A stretch of DNA of 64,000 nt from JBHOQS01 sp042408875 (GCA_042408875.1 JBHOQS010000002.1:186001-250000), one strand, 5' to 3'; shown: positions 41,691-50,591, counted from the first letter of the stretch. Translations and numbers: made by a program. Notes: generated from the letters alone by a model not told the origin.

Positions 41691-43037
41691 ATGAGCGAAC
41701 ATATCACCGTTGCTGTTACACCTGATCGCCTTCAACTCTCGCCTGGCGGGCGCGCTACTGTCGCCGTGACGATCGGTAACAAGGGCCAGCTCGTTGACCG
41801 CTTCGGCATTGTGGTGAACGGGCTCGATCCGTCCTGGCTGACTCTCCAAACGCCGGTGCTGAACCTGTACCCGGATACTGAGGGCTCCGTCGCGCTCGAC
41901 GTGCACCTGCCAGAAGGCCACGCTGCGCCGGCCGGGCTGCACACAGTGCGCCTGGAGGTGTCCTCCCAGGAAGAGCCCGACGGCGCCGCCACCGCAGAGC
42001 TCGTGCTGGAGGTGCTCCCCGTTGGCGGGCTGGAGATGGCGCTCGTCCCCCAGATCGTCACCACGCGCGGCACAGCGCGCTATCGCGTGCAGCTCACCAA
42101 CGCCAGCAACGCTAGCCGGGTCATTGACCTGCGCATCACCGACCTGGACGAGGCGCTCGAGGCGCGCTTCGAGGCCGAGCGCTTTGCCCTGGCGCCCGAC
42201 ACCAGCGAGGAGGTTGTGCTAACCGTCCGGCCGAAACGCCGCCCGCTCTTTGCCCCACTGGCGCAGTACCAGTTCACTGTGGTAGCGCTGCCGGCACAGG
42301 AGGGCGCTGCCGTCGCAGCGGCCGAGCCCCTGGCCGCTAGCGCTGGTGTGCTGACCTACCGGTCGCCTTTCGCTGGGATCGCTGCCATCCCGCCGAAGCT
42401 GCGCGGGGCCCTGCTGCTGTTGGGCGGGGTCGCGCTAGGTGCCGCGCTGGCCATCTGGTTCCTGTTCAGCCCCGGCACGCGCACCTGGCCTCTGCGCCAG
42501 GAAGCCCGCGCCGCTCTGGAAGCCGTCGATCCAGCCCCGCCGGCCAGGGAGAGCGGTGCCACCGGGCCTGTTGCCCCGCCGGTGATCGAGAGGCTCGAGC
42601 TGCGCGTGCCGCCGAACGCCGCCCGCGGCGAGTTCGAGCTCTCTTGGTCCGTGCGCGACGCCGATGAGGTGAAGATCGATGGGCAGCCCCAGCGCGCCAG
42701 CGGCAGCATGCGCGTGCAGGTACAGCAGGACCGCGAGTTCAAGCTGGAGGCAGCCAACAAGGCCGGTGCGGTAGCGAAATCGGTGGGTGTGGTGATCCTG
42801 CGGCCGCCGGAGATCACCCAGTTCAACGCCTCAGCCCCGCAAGTGCAGAAGGGTGAGGCTGTGACGCTGTCGTGGGACATCGTCCGCGCCCGGCGAGCCG
42901 GCATCAACGGCCAAGCGATCACGCCGGGGCGCGGCTCGATAGAGGTGCGCCCGGAGATCACAACGGTGTATACGTTAGTCGCCGAGAACGAACTGGGGCG
43001 CGATGAGCGTACCGTCACCGTACAGGTGGCGGAGTAG
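41691..43037 (+). CDS. membrane-anchored protein with Ig-like domains, copy 1 of 4
   Basis: 448 residues without signal peptide. Two beta-sandwich repeats (VTPDRLQLSPGGRATVAVTI and TTRGTARYRVQLTNASN) fill residues 1-225. A single membrane helix (GALLLLGGVALGAALAIWFL) is at about 237-258, preceded by KLR, so the N-terminus should be cytoplasmic. The C-terminal 190 residues hold two Ig-like units, PPEITQFNASAPQVQKGEAV and the repeat before it. No enzyme motif. Three paralogues follow. They may anchor the contractile particle in the membrane. Confidence 0.75.
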   Translation: MSEHITVAVTPDRLQLSPGGRATVAVTIGNKGQLVDRFGIVVNGLDPSWLTLQTPVLNLYPDTEGSVALDVHLPEGHAAPAGLHTVRLEVSSQEEPDGAATAELVLEVLPVGGLEMALVPQIVTTRGTARYRVQLTNASNASRVIDLRITDLDEALEARFEAERFALAPDTSEEVVLTVRPKRRPLFAPLAQYQFTVVALPAQEGAAVAAAEPLAASAGVLTYRSPFAGIAAIPPKLRGALLLLGGVALGAALAIWFLFSPGTRTWPLRQEARAALEAVDPAPPARESGATGPVAPPVIERLELRVPPNAARGEFELSWSVRDADEVKIDGQPQRASGSMRVQVQQDREFKLEAANKAGAVAKSVGVVILRPPEITQFNASAPQVQKGEAVTLSWDIVRARRAGINGQAITPGRGSIEVRPEITTVYTLVAENELGRDERTVTVQVAE

Positions 43038-43047
43038 GGAACCGGGT

Positions 43048-46002
43048 ATGCCAGATCGGATCGGCCTTGCGCTCGCGCCCTCCTCTCTCTTCGTCGCGCC
43101 GGGTGGTCCGGCGGCTGCGGCAACCATCACCGTACGAAACCAGCGCACGACCGTCGAGCAGATCGCCCTCCAGGTCGAGGGGCTCGATCCAGCCTGGGTG
43201 CGCTTATCCGAGCAGATCGTTAGTCTCTTTCCCGACGAGCAGACGCAGGTCCGCCTTGAAATCCAGGCGCCTCCCGATGCCGGCGGCGGCCACCATCCCT
43301 TCGCGGTGCGGGCATCATTACGCCAGGACCCGTCCGTCCAGGCTAGCGTCAGCGGGACCCTCGAGGTCGCTGCGGTTCCGCAGCTCCAGCTTGAGCTGAT
43401 CCCGCAGCGGCGCCAGAGCCGTGGCCCGGCCACATACACCGTCCGGCTCACGAATAGTGGCAACGTGGACCTGCGTCTGCAGCTGGACGTGCAGGATCCG
43501 GACGAGGCGTTGCGCTGGGAATGCCACCCGGAGACACTCGCTGTGCCAGCAGGCGGCCAGGCCACGGTGGAGCTCCGCGTCTGGCTCCGTCGTGGCAGGG
43601 TGATGGGTGCGCCGCAGAGCCATAGCTTCACCGTGGCGGCCTTCCCTCTGGAGGGGGAGACGACAGAGCCTCTGAGCGCTGCTGCAGGGGAGTATGTGCA
43701 CACACCGCTTCCGGTCGTCCTGGCTGGCCTGCCGCTGCGGCTGCGTACGGCGGCCCTGATCGGACTGCCACTGCTGGCCGTGGTTGCGCTACTGATCTGG
43801 TTCCTGGCTGGCCCGGGGCAGGCGCCGGAGCGCGCTCGGCCGCCTGCCAGCCCCACGCCGACTCCCCCTGGCGGTACAGCAGGGGGGCCGGGCGTTCAGC
43901 TGACGCCCACGCAGGCGATCCCACCGCCTCTGATCGTGTCCTTTCGAGCTAGCGTGTCCGGTGACAGTGAGGCGTCCCCTCTGTCGCTCACTTGGGAGGT
44001 GCTCGGCGCCGACAGTATTCGGGTGGTGCGCAAGCCCTCCCTGGAGGCGCCGCGCTCCTTTGATACTCTCGAGCGTGCCGAGTACACGCTGATCGCGAGC
44101 AACGCCGGCGGTACGACGACCAGCGACCTGGTGGTGTATGTGCTGCGCCCGCCCAGCATCGACGACTTCTCCCTCCAGGCCGAGGTGGTCACCCTGGGCG
44201 ACAAGACCTACCTACGCTGGAAGGCCTCGCGCGCCGAGCGGCTCTTCCTGGACGACCAGCCGCTGGATGTTGCAGCTGGGGAGATCGAAATCGAAGCCAG
44301 CGCCAGTCGCGAGTTCGAGCTGCGCGCCGAGAACCTGGCCGGCACCGCCATGCGGCGCATCCCGCTCATTGTCAATACCCCGACGCCGACCCCGACGCCG
44401 GAGCCGACCAACACACCCACGCCGACGGTGCCGCGCCCCACGAACACACCCCGGCCGACGAATACGCCGCGGCCGACCACACCGCCCGTGCAGCCGACTA
44501 CGCCTCCGCCGGCAGCCGGCGAGCCGTGCTCAGGCCCGGCGGTGGGCGATGCGCTGGGGGTAAACGAGAGCTTCTTCGCCTCCAACCTGGCGAAGGCACT
44601 GGGGGCGCAGTGGACGCGCTGGGTCGTTGCTTGGGAAGGCGTCCAGCCGAACGGCCCGCAGGACTTTAACGAGTTCTACATCGACCCGCGCATGCTGGAC
44701 CGCGAGATTGCCAACGGCTTCCGGCTGGCCGGCATGGTCAAGAACACGCCGCGCTGGGCGGCGCGCAATCCGGAAGATGGGCCGCGCTCTGTGCCGCGCA
44801 ACCTGGAACTGCCGGTGTTCTTGCCCAACGGACAGGTCAATCCGGAGAATTACTGGGCGGCATTTACGTACGAGCTCGCCCGGCGCTACGCCGGCAAGAT
44901 CAACGTCTGGATCATCTGGAACGAGATCGAGATCCCGCCCGAGGGCCCAAACGCAGCGTACAACACCTGGACCGGGACCACTGAGGAGTACTACCGCCTG
45001 CTCAAGGTGGCCTACCAGGCGATCAAGCGCGCCAACCCCAATGCTACCGTCGTGCTTGCGCCGTTCAGTTTCCACCGCAATAAGGGCTGGTGGCAGGAGT
45101 TCCTGGCAGTTGCCAGAGCGGACCCCGAGGGTCCTGCGAACGGCTACTTCTTCGACGTGATGGCCCTGAACCTGTACCGCAACCCGCACGACGTGTGGGA
45201 CCGCATGTTTGGCGCCCCCTGGGCGTACTACCCGGAGGACCGGCTGGGCGCCCAGCAGATCATGAGCCAGTTCGGCATCTCCAAGCCAGTCTGGCTCACC
45301 GAGATTAACTCCATGCCCTATGATGATCCCAATGTGCCGGGCTGGGATCCTCGGGCGAAGAACGACCAGTTCCGCGTCACCATGGATGAGCAGGCCTCTG
45401 CCGTGATCCAGTGGTACGCCCTGGCGCTGGCAGCGGGATACCAGAAAGTCTTCTGGCAGGCCATGCAGGATGACCGGCCGCCGGTGCCAGATGAACTCTG
45501 GGGCCTGGTGCGCTATAGTCCTGACATGCTCAATGCCGATCCCGGGCGACTGCGCCCAGCCTACCGCGCGTACCAGGTGATGGCCGAGGCGCTCAATGGT
45601 GCCAGGTGTGTGAAGCTGGTGACGCTGAACCGGCCTGACCCGACCGGCCAGCGCCAGTACGCCCCGCGCTTTGAGTGGTTGGTGCATCTGGTGGTTGCCG
45701 AACATGATGGCTGGCGCGCCAGCATCCTGTGGAACGGCAGCGGCGATCCTCTCACCGTCTCAATCCCGAAGGTGGGCACGAGCGCTGAGGTTGTGGACAA
45801 GTACGGGAACCGCACGCCGCTCCAGCCTTCGCCCGACGGGACACGCTGGGTGGTCACGCTGGACCCGGCCACGCGCCATTTCAACCACCCGGTGTTCGGG
45901 AGCGATCCAGAAGGCTACTATTACGTCGGCGGGTCGCCGCTCATCATCCACGAGCGCGGTGTGCCGCCCAACGCACCGGTGCAGGCGCCACAGCGTGCAT
46001 GA
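43048..46002 (+). CDS. membrane-anchored protein with Ig-like domains and C-terminal glycoside hydrolase, copy 2 of 4
   Basis: 984 residues from ATG 43048. The N-terminal two Ig-like domains and membrane helix (ALIGLPLLAVVALLIWFLAG, about 234-253) match copy 1, with RLRT before the helix. Two Ig-like units and a Pro/Thr linker (PTPTPTPEPTNTPTPTVPRP) lead to a TIM-barrel glycoside hydrolase starting near residue 492. The putative acid/base is the first glutamate of IIWNEIE (residue 626) and the nucleophile is in VWLTEINS (residue 752), as in GH-A clan enzymes. The enzyme domain should be outside the cell. Substrate unknown. Confidence 0.8.
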   Translation: MPDRIGLALAPSSLFVAPGGPAAAATITVRNQRTTVEQIALQVEGLDPAWVRLSEQIVSLFPDEQTQVRLEIQAPPDAGGGHHPFAVRASLRQDPSVQASVSGTLEVAAVPQLQLELIPQRRQSRGPATYTVRLTNSGNVDLRLQLDVQDPDEALRWECHPETLAVPAGGQATVELRVWLRRGRVMGAPQSHSFTVAAFPLEGETTEPLSAAAGEYVHTPLPVVLAGLPLRLRTAALIGLPLLAVVALLIWFLAGPGQAPERARPPASPTPTPPGGTAGGPGVQLTPTQAIPPPLIVSFRASVSGDSEASPLSLTWEVLGADSIRVVRKPSLEAPRSFDTLERAEYTLIASNAGGTTTSDLVVYVLRPPSIDDFSLQAEVVTLGDKTYLRWKASRAERLFLDDQPLDVAAGEIEIEASASREFELRAENLAGTAMRRIPLIVNTPTPTPTPEPTNTPTPTVPRPTNTPRPTNTPRPTTPPVQPTTPPPAAGEPCSGPAVGDALGVNESFFASNLAKALGAQWTRWVVAWEGVQPNGPQDFNEFYIDPRMLDREIANGFRLAGMVKNTPRWAARNPEDGPRSVPRNLELPVFLPNGQVNPENYWAAFTYELARRYAGKINVWIIWNEIEIPPEGPNAAYNTWTGTTEEYYRLLKVAYQAIKRANPNATVVLAPFSFHRNKGWWQEFLAVARADPEGPANGYFFDVMALNLYRNPHDVWDRMFGAPWAYYPEDRLGAQQIMSQFGISKPVWLTEINSMPYDDPNVPGWDPRAKNDQFRVTMDEQASAVIQWYALALAAGYQKVFWQAMQDDRPPVPDELWGLVRYSPDMLNADPGRLRPAYRAYQVMAEALNGARCVKLVTLNRPDPTGQRQYAPRFEWLVHLVVAEHDGWRASILWNGSGDPLTVSIPKVGTSAEVVDKYGNRTPLQPSPDGTRWVVTLDPATRHFNHPVFGSDPEGYYYVGGSPLIIHERGVPPNAPVQAPQRA

Positions 46003-46014
46003 CGAGGCAACCGT

Positions 46015-47142
46015 ATGACTGATGCCGTTCGCGTTGAGATCACCCCTGAGCGTATTGAGCTGGAGCCCGGTGCGCCGCCGGTCGAGGTAACGATCTCGAT
46101 CCAGAACCTGGGCGACGTCGTAGAGCAGTACACGGTCGAGATCTCCGGGCTCGAGCCCGACTGGTACACCGCACCGATCTCAAGCGTGGGCCTGTTCCCG
46201 CAGGACCGCGACCAGGTGCGCATCACCATCCATCCGCCACAGCGGTCGGGGATCAAGCCTGGAGCCTACCCGTTTCGGGTCATGGTGCGCTCCCGCAGCG
46301 GCGCGCAGCAGGCGTCGGCCGAGGCCACGCTGGACCTGCGCGGCACAGCTGCGTTCCAGGTCAATCTGATGCCTCTGCGCCTGACCACCCGCGGCACGGG
46401 GACCTTCCGCGTGCAGCTCAGCAACACCGGCACAGTAGACGTCCAGTTCGGCCTCGATGCGAGCGACGAGGAAGGCGCGCTCATCTTTCGTTTTCCTAAG
46501 GGCGATGCGCCGGTCGTGCGCGCCGGCACGCGGGTGGAGCTCCCGCTGGAGGTGCGGCCGCGGCAGCGGCCATGGGTCGGGCCGGACCGCACGTACTCCT
46601 TCACACTCACCGTCCGGCCGTTGGATGCGCGCGGCGACCCGCAGACGGTGCAGGCAGCGCTCGTGCACCATCCCTGGCTCTACTCCTGGGAGCCGCTGCG
46701 CCGTCGAGCCGTGCCGCTCCTGATCACCGTGGTCGTGCTGCTGGGGGGCGGAGTCTTCGTGGCCAGCCCGGCGCCGCGCACCGTCGGTGGAGGCGTCGGT
46801 AATGCTGCCGCTGAGCTCCGGCGAGCAGTAGCCTGCACGCCCGGCTTTGGCGCCCTCGTGCGCGGCGGCCGGCCATGCCCGCCGCCACCACCGCGCTGCG
46901 ACTACGTCTTGGGCTTTCGCGAGTTCGTGGAGCTACAGTCTAGACTAGTCGGCTCCTGCATGAGCCAAGCCGCCTATGACCTGTGGGGCAACGCCCGCCA
47001 GTACACCACCAACGGTGTGCTGTTCTGGCAGCGAGCTTCAAACAATGTCTTCTTCTTCAAGGATAAGTGCGTGTATGCCTATATTGGTGGACGCACCCAG
47101 GTGGTAGACGGGCCGGAGCAGTGCGCCACGGAGATCAGATGA
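46015..47142 (+). CDS. membrane-anchored protein with Ig-like domains, copy 3 of 4, cysteine C-terminal domain
   Basis: 375 residues. The N-terminal Ig-like pair (VRVEITPERIELEPGAPPVE, MPLRLTTRGTGTFRVQLSNT) is followed by a helix (AVPLLITVVVLLGGGVFVAS, about 230-250) preceded by LRRR. The C-terminal 75 residues have four or more cysteines around YDLWGNARQYTTNGVLFWQR. This GN-x2-Q-x-TTNG-x2-FW pattern recalls a repeated surface domain known from Chloroflexota. It is most similar to the next gene. Confidence 0.75.
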   Translation: MTDAVRVEITPERIELEPGAPPVEVTISIQNLGDVVEQYTVEISGLEPDWYTAPISSVGLFPQDRDQVRITIHPPQRSGIKPGAYPFRVMVRSRSGAQQASAEATLDLRGTAAFQVNLMPLRLTTRGTGTFRVQLSNTGTVDVQFGLDASDEEGALIFRFPKGDAPVVRAGTRVELPLEVRPRQRPWVGPDRTYSFTLTVRPLDARGDPQTVQAALVHHPWLYSWEPLRRRAVPLLITVVVLLGGGVFVASPAPRTVGGGVGNAAAELRRAVACTPGFGALVRGGRPCPPPPPRCDYVLGFREFVELQSRLVGSCMSQAAYDLWGNARQYTTNGVLFWQRASNNVFFFKDKCVYAYIGGRTQVVDGPEQCATEIR

Positions 47143-47166
47143 ACAGACAGGCACGGAGGCGCACCC

Positions 47167-48303
47167 ATGGCTGAGACATTGCTGGTCGAGCTGAGCCCGG
47201 CGGAGATCGAGACCGCACCAGGGGGCTCGCCGGTCGAGGTCGTGGTGGGCATCCAGAACCTGGGCGAGGTGGTCCAGCAATACGACGTGGACGTGCTCGG
47301 GCTGGAGTCCGACTGGTATAGCGTCCCGAATGGCACGGTCGGTCTCTTTCCCCGCGACCGCGAGCAGGTGCGGGTGCGCCTCCACCCGCCGAACCGGCCG
47401 GGCGTGCGCGGCGGGGTCTACCCCTTCCGCGTGCGCGTCCGCGCACGGGACGGCGCTCAGGAGACCGTGGCGCAGGGAAAGATCACCCTGCGCGGTGCGG
47501 TGAGCTTCCAGTTCCTGATGACGCCGCGCCGCCAGAGCGGCCGCCGTCGCGGCACGTACCAGCTCCAGATCGTGAACACCGGCACCGCGGATGCCGACCT
47601 GCTACTGGAGGCGAGAGACGCCGAGGAAGCCTGCCGCTTTCGCTTCAAAGACGATGCGCCGCTGGTCCCGCCAGGCGCCAGGCTTGAGTTCCCGCTGGTT
47701 GTCTGGCCCAGGAAGCGTCCCTGGATCGGCCCAGAGAAGCGCTATGATTTCACGGTGACCGCCCGACCGGCCGGCGGCACAGGCCAGCCGCAGACTCTCA
47801 GCGGACAGTTCACCCACCGTCCCTGGCTGGAGTCCTGGGCGCCTATCCGCAACACGGTGATTCTGCTGGTGGTCGTGCTGGCGCTTCTCTTCGGCATCGG
47901 GATCGTGATCGAGAGCGGCATCTGGCCGGAGTTCTCGCGCCGGGCGCAGGTCGCCGGCGGCGCCGTGCGTGGCTTTGTCGTGCGCATTCCTGCTTTGGGA
48001 GCGCTCCTACCGTTCACTCCCGATGCTGAGCCGCGGCCTGACCGCAACTGCCGGCTGACCCTAGGGTTCAAGGACTTCGCCGACGCGAACCCGGCACTGG
48101 TCGGCACCTGCGTGACACGGGTGGCCTACGACGGCTACGGCAACGCCAAGCAGTACACCACCAACGGCGTGCTCTTCTGGGTGCGCGCGACGAATACTGT
48201 GTACTTCTTCCGCGACGACTGCTTGTTCGCCTTCATCGGCGAAAAGACGCAGGTCATGCACGGGCCGGAGCGCTGTGCGAGCCTGGCGTCGGGAGGTCCG
48301 TAG
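47167..48303 (+). CDS. membrane-anchored protein with Ig-like domains, copy 4 of 4, cysteine C-terminal domain
   Basis: 378 residues, clearly paralogous to copy 3 along the whole length. The helix is NTVILLVVVLALLFGIGIVI (about 228-248). The C-terminal domain has LGFKDF, YDGYGNAKQYTTNGVLFW, RDDCLFAFIG and GPERC. The last 50 bases overlap convergently with the methyltransferase gene on the opposite strand. It ends the injection-system block. Confidence 0.75.
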   Translation: MAETLLVELSPAEIETAPGGSPVEVVVGIQNLGEVVQQYDVDVLGLESDWYSVPNGTVGLFPRDREQVRVRLHPPNRPGVRGGVYPFRVRVRARDGAQETVAQGKITLRGAVSFQFLMTPRRQSGRRRGTYQLQIVNTGTADADLLLEARDAEEACRFRFKDDAPLVPPGARLEFPLVVWPRKRPWIGPEKRYDFTVTARPAGGTGQPQTLSGQFTHRPWLESWAPIRNTVILLVVVLALLFGIGIVIESGIWPEFSRRAQVAGGAVRGFVVRIPALGALLPFTPDAEPRPDRNCRLTLGFKDFADANPALVGTCVTRVAYDGYGNAKQYTTNGVLFWVRATNTVYFFRDDCLFAFIGEKTQVMHGPERCASLASGGP

Positions 48304-49054
48304 CGCCGGGCCGGTGCGCCAGGATCATGATCTCCACGTCATCGAGGTCCAGGGGCTTGGCCTCCCAGTGGCCAGCCGTGACGCCGTAGGTGGCGTCCAC
48401 CTCCAGACCGGCGATGCGACAGAGCAGCCGGAGCTCGCGCGCGGTATACGCCCGCGTCCAGCCCTCCACCTCGATCGGCCGGCCCTGCGCATCGGTCGTA
48501 CGGATCCGCTCACGGCTGGTCATCGTCTCCACATCCAGCAGCACACTGGCCGGCGAGACGCCGCGGTTCCGGGCCACGCTCAGCGCGTTGATCGCCGTGA
48601 GGACGAGCCGGCCGCCCGGCACCAGGGCGCGCCGGATGCCGTGCAGGATCGCCAGGTCCTCCTCCTCGGAGTCGGTCAGGCCGAAGGCCCCCTCGCACAC
48701 GCAGAGCGCCAGATCGAACTGCTCCTCGAAAGTCAGCGCCCGAGCGTCCATACGCAGGAACTCGGCCTGGACGCCTGCCTCGCGCGCCAGCTCCTCCGCC
48801 GCGCGCAGGAGCCCGGTGGAGATGTCGATGCCGGTCACCAGGCAGCCGCGCCCGGCCAGGGCGATGGCATGCCGGCCTGCACCGCAGCCCACATCAAGGA
48901 CCCGCAGACCCGGCCGGACGAGACCTTGCGACTCCAGAAACTGGATCTCCTGCTCAGTGCCGCGAGCAAAAGGGAACTCCAGGTAGCGCCGCCCCAGTGC
49001 ATCCCCGAGCTGCTCGTACCAGGCCGGACGCAGCCGGCTACGCTGCTCGCTCAT
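48254..49054 (-). CDS. SAM-dependent methyltransferase
   Basis: 266 residues with VLDVGCGAGRHAIALAGRGC (motif I), GIDISTGLL, FDLALCVCEGAFGL and LVPGGRLVLTAINAL. The length and the late segment EGWTRAYTARELRLL suggest a small-molecule methyltransferase of the UbiE-like group. GGGGAGGGG stands before the ATG. It runs against the end of the last injection-system gene with a 50-base convergent overlap; its last 15-20 residues are Pro/Ser-rich and are the overlapping part. Substrate unknown. Confidence 0.85.
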   Translation of the reverse strand: MSEQRSRLRPAWYEQLGDALGRRYLEFPFARGTEQEIQFLESQGLVRPGLRVLDVGCGAGRHAIALAGRGCLVTGIDISTGLLRAAEELAREAGVQAEFLRMDARALTFEEQFDLALCVCEGAFGLTDSEEEDLAILHGIRRALVPGGRLVLTAINALSVARNRGVSPASVLLDVETMTSRERIRTTDAQGRPIEVEGWTRAYTARELRLLCRIAGLEVDATYGVTAGHWEAKPLDLDDVEIMILAHRPGATDLPTPGSHSAPARA

Positions 49055-49161
49055 GCCCCTCCCCTTGGATCCTGTCTCCTTGGATCCCGTTCAGGCATTA
49101 ACAACCCGACGGGAATGCGCCTGCCCCCTGACAGCTCGGCAGTCCTAACCCCGCGCGAGCA

Positions 49162-49339
49162 CTACTGGCGCGGAGGTGGTTGCGAGACCAGAAGGTACCT
49201 GGGCGCGATGACCTGGCCATGCTTGCCCACGAACTTGAATGCCTCGCCCAGGAACCGAAGTATTCAGGTAACACGCGCAGCTGCGTACGCTCTTGTCGTA
49301 GATTCGGGCTCGCCGGCCGTGAAGCGGCGGGCTCACTCG
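49162..49339 (-). pseudogene. possible remnant downstream of the small ORF
   Basis: On the minus strand, after the stop at 49340, protein-like pieces continue in two frames: ARIYDKSVRSCACYLNT in one, RFLGEAFKFVGKHGQVIAPR with LLVSQPPPRQ and a stop at 49162 in another. Together with the 76-residue ORF upstream they could be one decayed gene. The family is not recognised, so this remains weak. The gap 49055-49161 shows only a repeated CCTTGGATCC (49063 and 49078). Confidence 0.3.
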
Positions 49340-49570
49340 CTATCCCGGCATGGTCAGCAGGAGCTTGAGCTCCCGCCCGATCCAGCGCAAGACCCTCCAG
49401 GGCAGCAGCGGCAGCGTGTGCGGATAGAGCACGGGACAGAGCAGCGGCTTGCGCTCTTTGTCCTGGGAGACCAGCAGCGCGTCGGTGACCAGGTCAACGG
49501 TGTTAGCGCGGTATTCACTCTCGGCAACGGTCCGAAAGTCAGTTGTAGGAAGCGATGACCAGGGTTGCAT
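49340..49570 (-). CDS. small hypothetical protein, possibly N-terminal part of a broken gene
   Basis: 76 residues with a GGGAGGGTG site before the ATG. It has a plausible soluble start (TDFRTVAESEYRANTVDLVT) and a basic, hydrophobic end (LPWRVLRWIGRELKLLL). No family recognised. Protein-like sequence continues out of frame downstream, so it may be a fragment. Confidence 0.4.
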   Translation of the reverse strand: MQPWSSLPTTDFRTVAESEYRANTVDLVTDALLVSQDKERKPLLCPVLYPHTLPLLPWRVLRWIGRELKLLLTMPG

Positions 49571-49614
49571 GGCGCACCCTCCCGGCTCGCGGCACGGTCT
49601 CTTCTCCTAACTAA

Positions 49615-50565
49615 CTATACAGGCAGCGGAAGCTTCCGCGCTTCCTCTCGGGCGACCTGGAGCCACTCTTCGGAGACATCGTCCGGCACCGAGCAGCCAT
49701 TGGCCAGGATCAGGCGCCTGCCGCCCACTTGCTCGATCGCGTCGCGCATCTCCGCAACGATGGCCTCCCGCGGTCCCTGGGTAATCGGGCCGCGCTCATT
49801 GATCCCACCCATCAGTGTGAAGTGCAGCGCCCGCTCGCGCATCTGCCGCAGCGAGAAGCCCGTCAGCCGGTCGCTGTAGCTCAGCACCGGCACCGGGTAA
49901 TCGACGAACTTGTCCACCAGCAGGTCGCTCATGGCATGTGCGTGCAGGATGTTCAGCCAGCCGTTCTCGCAGTAGCGCAGGCAATGCAGGTCGTACGGGC
50001 GCCCGAACTCGGCGTACTCCTCAGGCGAAAGCATACCGTCGCCAATGCCCTGAATAGCGAAAAAGATACCATCGGCGCCAGCGTCGATGGCAGCCTCGCA
50101 CAGGTAAGCCAGGTTGCGCGCCAGCACACCCAGCCCTCGGTGGAGCTCGACGGGGTTCTCCACGATGTGCCGCCGCAGCGCCTCGCCCCCACCAGCGAAC
50201 TGGATCGCCCGCGTGAGCGGTGAGAACACGGTCAGCACCACCGGCGTGTCCTCGCCGACCGCGCCCTTCACCAGCTCGACCGTGTGCACCAGCCGGCCGG
50301 TGTTCCCCTCCAGGGGATCGAGCGGCTCAAGGAGCAGCCAGTCCTCGGCGGTCTTGATGCTGCCGCGTGGGAAGGGATACGGAATGTCCGGCATAATCTT
50401 GAAGATATCCAGATCGAAGCGGCCGAAGAAGTCCAGGGTTGCCTCGGCCAGCCGTTGCGCCAACCCCCGCGGCCGGAAGTGGTGCCAGAAGCAGAAGGGA
50501 ATACGATCCACCGGCTCACCGCGCAGGGTGGCACGCACGCGCTCGGCCCTGGTCATCTCAGGCAT
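49615..50565 (-). CDS. uroporphyrinogen decarboxylase (URO-D) family protein
   Basis: 316 residues. MTRAERVRATLRGEPVDRIP at the N-terminus, DIFKIMPDIPYPFPRG and the late LMGGINERGPI with ILANGCSVPDDVSEE match the URO-D superfamily. Many members outside haem synthesis are methyltransferases (MtaA-like) or unknown. The absence of haem genes here and the modified N-terminal loop argue against hemE. AGGAGG lies 10 bases before the ATG. Confidence 0.85.
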   Translation of the reverse strand: MPEMTRAERVRATLRGEPVDRIPFCFWHHFRPRGLAQRLAEATLDFFGRFDLDIFKIMPDIPYPFPRGSIKTAEDWLLLEPLDPLEGNTGRLVHTVELVKGAVGEDTPVVLTVFSPLTRAIQFAGGGEALRRHIVENPVELHRGLGVLARNLAYLCEAAIDAGADGIFFAIQGIGDGMLSPEEYAEFGRPYDLHCLRYCENGWLNILHAHAMSDLLVDKFVDYPVPVLSYSDRLTGFSLRQMRERALHFTLMGGINERGPITQGPREAIVAEMRDAIEQVGGRRLILANGCSVPDDVSEEWLQVAREEARKLPLPV

Positions 50566-50591
50566 GTAGAATAGGCCTCCTGTTGAGGTTT

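Noticed and set aside
44380..44510. Tandem DNA repeat or CRISPR-like array
   Set aside because: It is the coding sequence of a Pro/Thr-rich linker (PTPT units) inside the glycoside hydrolase protein.
26219..48303. A prophage
   Set aside because: No capsid, portal, terminase, integrase or lysis genes; AAA+ ATPase, DUF4157 and Pvc16-like genes point to eCIS.
26219..48303. A type VI secretion system
   Set aside because: No TssJLM membrane complex or ClpV gene, and the sheath is a single protein, not TssB/TssC.
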